Source of the DNA: Flemingiibacterium sp045635785
GTDB taxonomy: Bacteria > Bacillota > Clostridia > Oscillospirales > CAG-272
DNA: 24,667 nt
Assembly (NCBI GenBank): GCA_045635785.1
Contig: JAZTWJ010000031.1
Location: forward strand, 1 to 24,667
Reading direction: 5' to 3'
In this document: one piece after another, positions 20,575 to 24,667 of the stretch
Layout of the letters: each line of letters opens with the position of its first letter
Position numbering within the stretch: the stretch's first letter is position 1
Notes under the pieces: generated by a model
What the model saw: the letters and a program-made list of their open reading frames with translations, nothing else
What the model was told of the DNA's origin: nothing
Databases searched by the model: none
Program-made: the position numbers and the translations under genes

Positions 20575-21003
20575 CGTTTGAACGGTATGAGAAACGCACA
20601 ATAGATGTATAAACTGTGAATACTTTTCAAACGGATGTCGAATTTGGTTTGACGATCGCTTATTCGATGAACGCGCCCGTTAATATACACAAAAATATGA
20701 CAAGGAATTGTGTATAATGATGATTTAAGAAGCAATGCCTGAAAATTCGGAAGAATGCACTAATTTTCGATATAGATTTGTGCATTTATTCTCCAATATA
20801 TAAAAAATCCGCAAAATTGTGCTGCATACAAAATTTAGCATTTGATGCCGTTTCTCATGTCTAAACAGGGCATTTCTCTCATATATATGACTGAGGCTTT
20901 CTCATTGGCAAAAGCTTCCTTGTCGTCTGCAAGTCGGATACAGACGTTTTACCGGAACACAAAGCCGTAAAGGAATGGTTTTTGATAGCAGGAGGATGAG
21001 CAC
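20575..21003. other. 429-bp intergenic region upstream of spoIIID
   Basis: No convincing gene is seen here. It is AT-rich with several small inverted repeats: CGTTTGAA near 20575 with TTCAAACG near 20628, AATGCAC at 20754-20760 with GTGCATT at 20780-20786, and CGTCTG (20924-20929) with CAGACG (20941-20946) followed by TTTT, which is terminator-like. A TATAAT lies near 20713-20718 without a good -35. CATACA at 20825-20830, followed by AAAT, resembles a sigma-E -10, as expected for spoIIID, but the -35 side is poor. Most of the span from 20830 to 21003 would be a long leader. Confidence 0.4.
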
Positions 21004-21273
21004 ATGTTTTACGATCAAGAGGAACGTCCACGCATGCTGGCGCGGTATCTGATAGAACAGCAAAGCACGGTGAGAAGCACGGCGGCTGCCTTTGGTGTCA
21101 GCAAATCCACCGTACATAAGGACATTACCGTCCGCCTTCGAAAAATAGAGCCTGCGTTGTACGCAGAAGTGGCGGAAGTCCTTGCCTGCAATAAATCCGA
21201 ACGCCATATTCGCGGCGGAAATGCCACAAAGAAAAAATATGAATCGGCAAAAAACACAAAAATAAAAACATAA
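21004..21273 (+). CDS. spoIIID: Sporulation transcriptional regulator SpoIIID
   Basis: The 89-residue product has the SpoIIID family pattern: RxxMLARYLIEQQSTVRSTA, helix-turn-helix AAAFGVSKSTVHKDITVRL (27-45), then a basic C-terminus with RHIRGGNATKKKY (68-79). It is a small DNA-binding protein that acts in the mother cell during sporulation under sigma-E. AGGAGG (20990-20995) is 8 nt before ATG 21004. The basic C-terminal tail after KKY is about 10 residues longer than in Bacillus. It is the clearest evidence that the organism can sporulate. Confidence 0.97.
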   Translation: MFYDQEERPRMLARYLIEQQSTVRSTAAAFGVSKSTVHKDITVRLRKIEPALYAEVAEVLACNKSERHIRGGNATKKKYESAKNTKIKT

Positions 21274-21299
21274 TTTGTTCAAAAAGTACATACAATATC

Positions 21300-21321
21300 A
21301 GGCGCGCTGCGCCTATTTTTT
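21300..21321 (+). terminator. Terminator of spoIIID
   Basis: Stem AGGCGC (21300-21305) and GCGCCT (21309-21314) around a GCT loop, followed by ATTTTTT. Confidence 0.85.
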
Positions 21322-21342
21322 ATGGAAGAAGCGGGGATTCCC

Positions 21343-21371
21343 TTTACAAAATTCGAAAAATTTGATATAAT
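21343..21371 (+). promoter_or_regulatory. Sigma-A promoter of recQ
   Basis: TTTACA at 21343-21348, 17-nt spacer, TATAAT at 21366-21371 with TGA before it. The leader is about 85 nt. Confidence 0.85.
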
Positions 21372-21421
21372 ATATCTGAAAAATATCTGAAAAACACAGT
21401 AAAAAACGCAGATGGCGTCCC

Positions 21422-21464
21422 AAGGAAAGGAGGCTTTTGCAACGCAAAAGCCGCGGTCACATAT
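21422..21464 (+). promoter_or_regulatory. Structured initiation leader: Shine-Dalgarno, hairpin, spacer (copy 3)
   Basis: A purine-rich ribosome site ending AAAGGAGG (21426-21433) runs into a perfect 9-bp hairpin: GGCTTTTGC (21432-21440), loop AAC, GCAAAAGCC (21444-21452). Then come a 12-nt spacer GCGGTCACATAT and ATG 21465. Layout and spacer match copies 1 and 2, but the helix sequence differs by a compensated pair (GACTT/AAGTC becomes GGCTT/AAGCC) and is longer. That covariation favours selection on structure. Confidence 0.7.
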
Positions 21465-23306
21465 ATGGCGGACAAACACAGCATTCTTAGACAATATTTC
21501 GGCTACGATGCCTTTCGCGCGGGGCAGGAGCCCATCATCGACAATCTGCTTGCGGGCAAGGATGTGCTGGCGGTCATGCCAACCGGTGCGGGTAAATCCA
21601 TTTGCTATCAGATCCCCGCCATGTTAATGCAAGGCATTACGCTTGTGATTTCGCCGCTGATCTCTCTGATGAAGGATCAAGTGGGGGTGCTCAATCAAAA
21701 TGGCATTCGCGCCGCCTATCTCAACAGCTCCTTGACTGCCGCACAGTTTTCCAAGGCACTGAAGAATGCTCGCATGGGTGTGTACAAAATCATTTATGTC
21801 GCTCCCGAGCGGCTTTTGACGGATAGCTTTCTTGATTTTGCCATGTATGCGGATATTTCGCTGGTGGCGGTGGATGAAGCGCACTGCGTTTCTCAATGGG
21901 GGCATGATTTTCGTCCAAGCTATACTCATATTGCGGATTTTATTTCCATGCTTCCGCGCAGACCGGTGACGGCGGCGTTCACTGCCACCGCAACCGAGCA
22001 TGTGAAAAGCGATGTCAGATCGCTTCTGGCTTTGCAGAATCCATACGAAATAACAACGGGCTTTGATCGCCCGAATCTGTATTTCGGCGTTTCGGAGGCG
22101 GCAAATCGCGCCGACTTTATTTGTGAATATCTCCGTGCCAATCCAAACAGATCGGGCATCATTTATGCCATGACGCGCAAAAATGTGGAGATGCTTTACC
22201 AAAGACTTGCACTGGAGGGCTTTCCCGTAACCTTTTACCACGCGGGGCTGGAGGACGAGCATCGGAGCTTCAATCAGGATGCGTTCATCCGAGACGATAA
22301 GCCCATTATGGTCGCCACCAATGCCTTCGGCATGGGCATAGACAAGCCGGATGTGGCATTTATTATCCATTATAATTTGCCGCTTTCCATGGAATCCTAT
22401 TACCAGGAAGCAGGTCGCGCCGGACGCGACGGAAGCGAAGCGGATTGCATTCTTCTGTATTCGCCTGCGGATATTCATACGGCGAAATTTCTCATTGAGC
22501 AGGGCGGAGATGAGGATGGGGAGGCTTCTGCAGAGGATCGGGAGCTTGCCAAAAAGAACCGTCTAAAAAAGTTGGACCACATGATCGCATACTGCAGAAC
22601 CACAGAATGTCTGCGAAGCTATATCCTGCGTTATTTCGGAGAGACGCCGAAAATCAAAAACTGTGGGAAATGCTCCGCCTGCCGCGAGGAATTTGAAACG
22701 CGGGATGTGACCGACATTGTTCGTGCCGTTCGCATGGCGGTGGATGTAACTGGAGAGCGATTCGGCATGGCGTTTATCACCGATTTTCTGCACGGCGATG
22801 CAAGCGGGCGCATGGAAGCGCTGGGATTCACCGAGGAGCGCGGATTTGGGCTTTTGGAAAAGGAGCCCGTCAATCTGATCCGCGATGTGATGATGCGCAT
22901 GGTGGAGCTTGGAATGCTTCGCCGCAGTGAGGGGCAGTATCCCATTCTGTCCATTGACACCTCGCTTGACGAATTTGTAAGATCGGGACAGACCATGACG
23001 GTGAAGATCCTCAAACAAACGCAGAAAAAGCGTGCCGTAAAGTCATCGTTCTACCCGTCGCAGGGAAATTTAAATACACCGCTTTACGAAGCCCTTCGCA
23101 AGTATCGGCGAGAGCTTGCCGACAGGCGGAGCGTGCCTGCGTATGTCATTTTTACCGATGCGACGTTGCGTGAGATCGCGGTGCATCAGCCGAAGTCCCG
23201 AACGGAGCTTTTGAATGTGCGCGGTATCGGCACAGAAAAGGCGGAAAAATACGGTGCCGCCATTATTGAGATCGTCAAGAATTTTTGCGGTACATACAAG
23301 AGATAG
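21465..23306 (+). CDS. recQ: ATP-dependent DNA helicase RecQ
   Basis: A full-length 613-residue RecQ. FGYDAFRAGQEPII is motif 0, MPTGAGKS (38-45) is Walker A, DEAHCVSQWGHDFRPSY (137-153) is Walker B plus the RecQ aromatic loop, AFTATAT is motif III, and GRAGRDG near 317-323 is motif VI. The RQC zinc cluster is formed by Cys382, Cys400, Cys403 and Cys406, and a winged-helix part follows. A C-terminal HRDC domain covers about 535-613. It unwinds DNA 3' to 5' in recombination and fork repair. It is transcribed alone, with the hairpin leader described at 21422. Confidence 0.98.
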   Translation: MADKHSILRQYFGYDAFRAGQEPIIDNLLAGKDVLAVMPTGAGKSICYQIPAMLMQGITLVISPLISLMKDQVGVLNQNGIRAAYLNSSLTAAQFSKALKNARMGVYKIIYVAPERLLTDSFLDFAMYADISLVAVDEAHCVSQWGHDFRPSYTHIADFISMLPRRPVTAAFTATATEHVKSDVRSLLALQNPYEITTGFDRPNLYFGVSEAANRADFICEYLRANPNRSGIIYAMTRKNVEMLYQRLALEGFPVTFYHAGLEDEHRSFNQDAFIRDDKPIMVATNAFGMGIDKPDVAFIIHYNLPLSMESYYQEAGRAGRDGSEADCILLYSPADIHTAKFLIEQGGDEDGEASAEDRELAKKNRLKKLDHMIAYCRTTECLRSYILRYFGETPKIKNCGKCSACREEFETRDVTDIVRAVRMAVDVTGERFGMAFITDFLHGDASGRMEALGFTEERGFGLLEKEPVNLIRDVMMRMVELGMLRRSEGQYPILSIDTSLDEFVRSGQTMTVKILKQTQKKRAVKSSFYPSQGNLNTPLYEALRKYRRELADRRSVPAYVIFTDATLREIAVHQPKSRTELLNVRGIGTEKAEKYGAAIIEIVKNFCGTYKR

Positions 23307-23329
23307 CTTCTTGGATTTTTTAGAGAAAA

Positions 23330-23371
23330 GTCGGAATCATTTTAGCGAAATGTGCTGATTCGACCGATTTT
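23330..23371 (+). terminator. Possible weak terminator after recQ
   Basis: GTCGGAATCA (23330-23339) pairs with TGATTCGAC (23356-23364) apart from one bulged base, and a short TTTT follows a few bases later. The loop is 16 nt. No better terminator is seen between recQ and glgB. Confidence 0.3.
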
Positions 23372-23432
23372 GCATACATCATTGTGTTATACTGTATAGG
23401 TAAATACGGACACGAAATTGAAGGAGACAGGA

Positions 23433-24667
23433 ATGATAAAAAGGCATCGGGTACCCACCGCAGATCAGGCATCTTACTTTTTTCATCAAGGCACCAATTA
23501 CCGCGCATATGAATACCTCGGCTGTCAGTTTGAAAATGACGGCGAAAGCTATGTCTATACCTTCCGCGTTTGGGCGCCTCATGCTCTTTCTGTGGAGGTG
23601 GTGGGCGATTTCAACGGATGGCAGCCCACAGCTCCCATGCAACGGATCACGGATATGGGCATTTGGGAATATATCCTGCGCGCTGACAAATCTTTAGACG
23701 GTGCCAACTATAAATACCGAATCACTTCGAAGGCGGGGGTGCATCTGAAGGCGGATCCCTATGCGCGCTACGGGCAGACGTTAAGAGAAACCGCCTCAAA
23801 GATCTACGAGCCGAAGCCCTTCACATGGACGGATTCGCTCTGGCTTGCAAGACGGATGCGAACCGTGGCACGAAAGGGCATCAAATCGCAAAATATTGAA
23901 CGAAACGAATTTTTCGCCGCGCCCATGAACATCTATGAGCTGCATCTTGGCTCGTGGAAAACAAGAGACGGCAAAAGCACCAAGGACGGTGAAAACTATT
24001 TAAGCTATCGCGAAATTGCGGACGAGCTTGCGCCCTATGTGAAGCAGATGGGCTTCACCCATGTGGAGCTGCTGCCTATCGCGGAGCATCCCTTTGACGG
24101 TTCATGGGGCTATCAGGTGTGCGGCTATTATGCTCCCACCTCTCGATATGGAACGCCCGATGATTTCCGCTATTTTGTCAACAAACTGCATTCCATGGGC
24201 ATTGGTGTCATTTTAGATTGGGTTCCCGCCCATTTTCCTAAGGATGCCCACGGATTGTATGAATTTGACGGTGAACCCTTGTATGAATATCAGGGATGGG
24301 ATCGGATGGAGCATCAGGTTTGGGGAACGCGCTTCTTTGACGTGGCGCGAAATGAGGTGGAATGCTTCCTCATTTCCAATGCGCTCTATTGGTTCAGAGA
24401 GTTTCACATTGACGGCTTGCGCGTAGATGCGGTGGCATCCATGCTGTATTTGGATTTTGATCGAGATCCGGGCGACTGGGTGCCCAATCAATACGGCGAC
24501 AATCGGAATCTGGAGGCGATCGCCTTCTTCCAAAAGTTGAACACAGTGCTGTTCGGCGAATTTCCCGATGTGCTGATGATCGCGGAGGAATCCACCGATT
24601 GGAAAGCGATCACAAAGCCGGTTTCGGAGGGCGGACTCGGTTTTAACTTCAAGTGGAATATGGGCTG
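23433..24667 (+). CDS. glgB: 1,4-alpha-glucan branching enzyme GlgB (3' end outside window)
   Basis: The first 411 residues are visible; the gene runs past the window end. AAGGAG (23421-23426) precedes ATG 23433. An N-terminal CBM48 covers about residues 40-125 (VWAPHALSVEVVGDFNGW). The GH13 barrel follows with HLGSW (171-175), ELLPIAEHPFDGSWGYQ (212-228), region I DWVPAHFP (262-269), region II GLRVDAV (328-334) with nucleophile Asp332, and region III IAEES (383-387) with the acid/base Glu. It makes alpha-1,6 branches in glycogen. A possible extended -10 TGTTATACT lies at 23385-23393. No other glycogen gene is inside the window. Confidence 0.97.
   Translation, partial: MIKRHRVPTADQASYFFHQGTNYRAYEYLGCQFENDGESYVYTFRVWAPHALSVEVVGDFNGWQPTAPMQRITDMGIWEYILRADKSLDGANYKYRITSKAGVHLKADPYARYGQTLRETASKIYEPKPFTWTDSLWLARRMRTVARKGIKSQNIERNEFFAAPMNIYELHLGSWKTRDGKSTKDGENYLSYREIADELAPYVKQMGFTHVELLPIAEHPFDGSWGYQVCGYYAPTSRYGTPDDFRYFVNKLHSMGIGVILDWVPAHFPKDAHGLYEFDGEPLYEYQGWDRMEHQVWGTRFFDVARNEVECFLISNALYWFREFHIDGLRVDAVASMLYLDFDRDPGDWVPNQYGDNRNLEAIAFFQKLNTVLFGEFPDVLMIAEESTDWKAITKPVSEGGLGFNFKWNMG

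Noticed and set aside
20517..20735. 73-residue N-terminal extension of the SLH protein
   Set aside because: It runs across the -10 promoter and ribosome site; a proper signal peptide begins at ATG 20516.
20587..20858. Inverted 10-mers ATGAGAAACG and CGTTTCTCAT as ends of a MITE
   Set aside because: Only 10 bp match, no target duplication or wider end similarity; chance is adequate in AT-rich intergenic DNA.

Overview
This window comes from a spore-forming member of the Clostridia, most likely an Oscillospiraceae/Ruminococcaceae-type gut Firmicute. The evidence is a spoIIID gene, a ylxM-ffh-rpsP-khpA cluster, sigma-A promoters of the TTGACA/17/TATAAT type (several with an extended TGn -10), purine-rich AGGAGG ribosome sites, a preQ1-I riboswitch, an SLH-domain surface protein and an MBOAT/DHHW pair. 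There is no CRISPR array, rRNA or phage module. One tRNA (Trp) is present.

Layout: (1) 2-724, the 3' part of an unrecognised gene, followed by a terminator that appears to be split by a 648-bp decayed IS150-type element (766-1413). (2) 1551-2171, a lone P-loop ATPase/kinase-like gene. (3) 2285-11026, a long + strand operon with one strong promoter: MBOAT acyltransferase, DHHW/AlgJ-like partner, VanX-like lipoprotein, a membrane-anchored RCC1 protein, a membrane-anchored Ig-repeat transglutaminase-like protein and a small lipoprotein. (4) 11053-11578, minus strand: thioredoxin and a mini ferredoxin-thioredoxin reductase catalytic protein. (5) 11728-12492, an iron-sulfur flavoprotein-like gene. 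(6) 12522-14145, minus strand: a preQ1-I riboswitch and terminator controlling a YhhQ-type queuosine-precursor transporter and a translationally coupled SDR. (7) tRNA-Trp, minus. (8) 14411-16782, ylxM-ffh-rpsP-khpA. (9) 16793-17710, fructose-6-phosphate aldolase-like transaldolase. (10) 17709-20574, minus: a secreted phosphodiester glycosidase-SLH protein. (11) spoIIID. (12) recQ. (13) glgB, cut by the window end.

Most of regions 3 and 10 concerns the cell surface. The MBOAT/DHHW pair should O-acylate an envelope polymer, while the VanX-like, transglutaminase-like and NAGPA proteins would act on peptidoglycan, surface proteins or glycan phosphodiesters. Regions 4 and 5 are thiol/flavin redox genes and region 8 is secretion and translation housekeeping.

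The most unusual signal is an RNA-level one. Three unrelated, singly transcribed genes (the flavoprotein at 11836, the transaldolase at 16934 and recQ at 21465) carry the same leader design. A GAAAGGA-type Shine-Dalgarno abuts a small perfect hairpin, which is followed by a GGT-containing 10-12 nt spacer and then ATG. The ribosome site is thus about 25-31 nt from the start codon unless the hairpin closes the gap. The shared GRCTT/AAGYC helix shows a compensatory A-U to G-C change, so it looks like a genuine recurring structured translation-initiation element.
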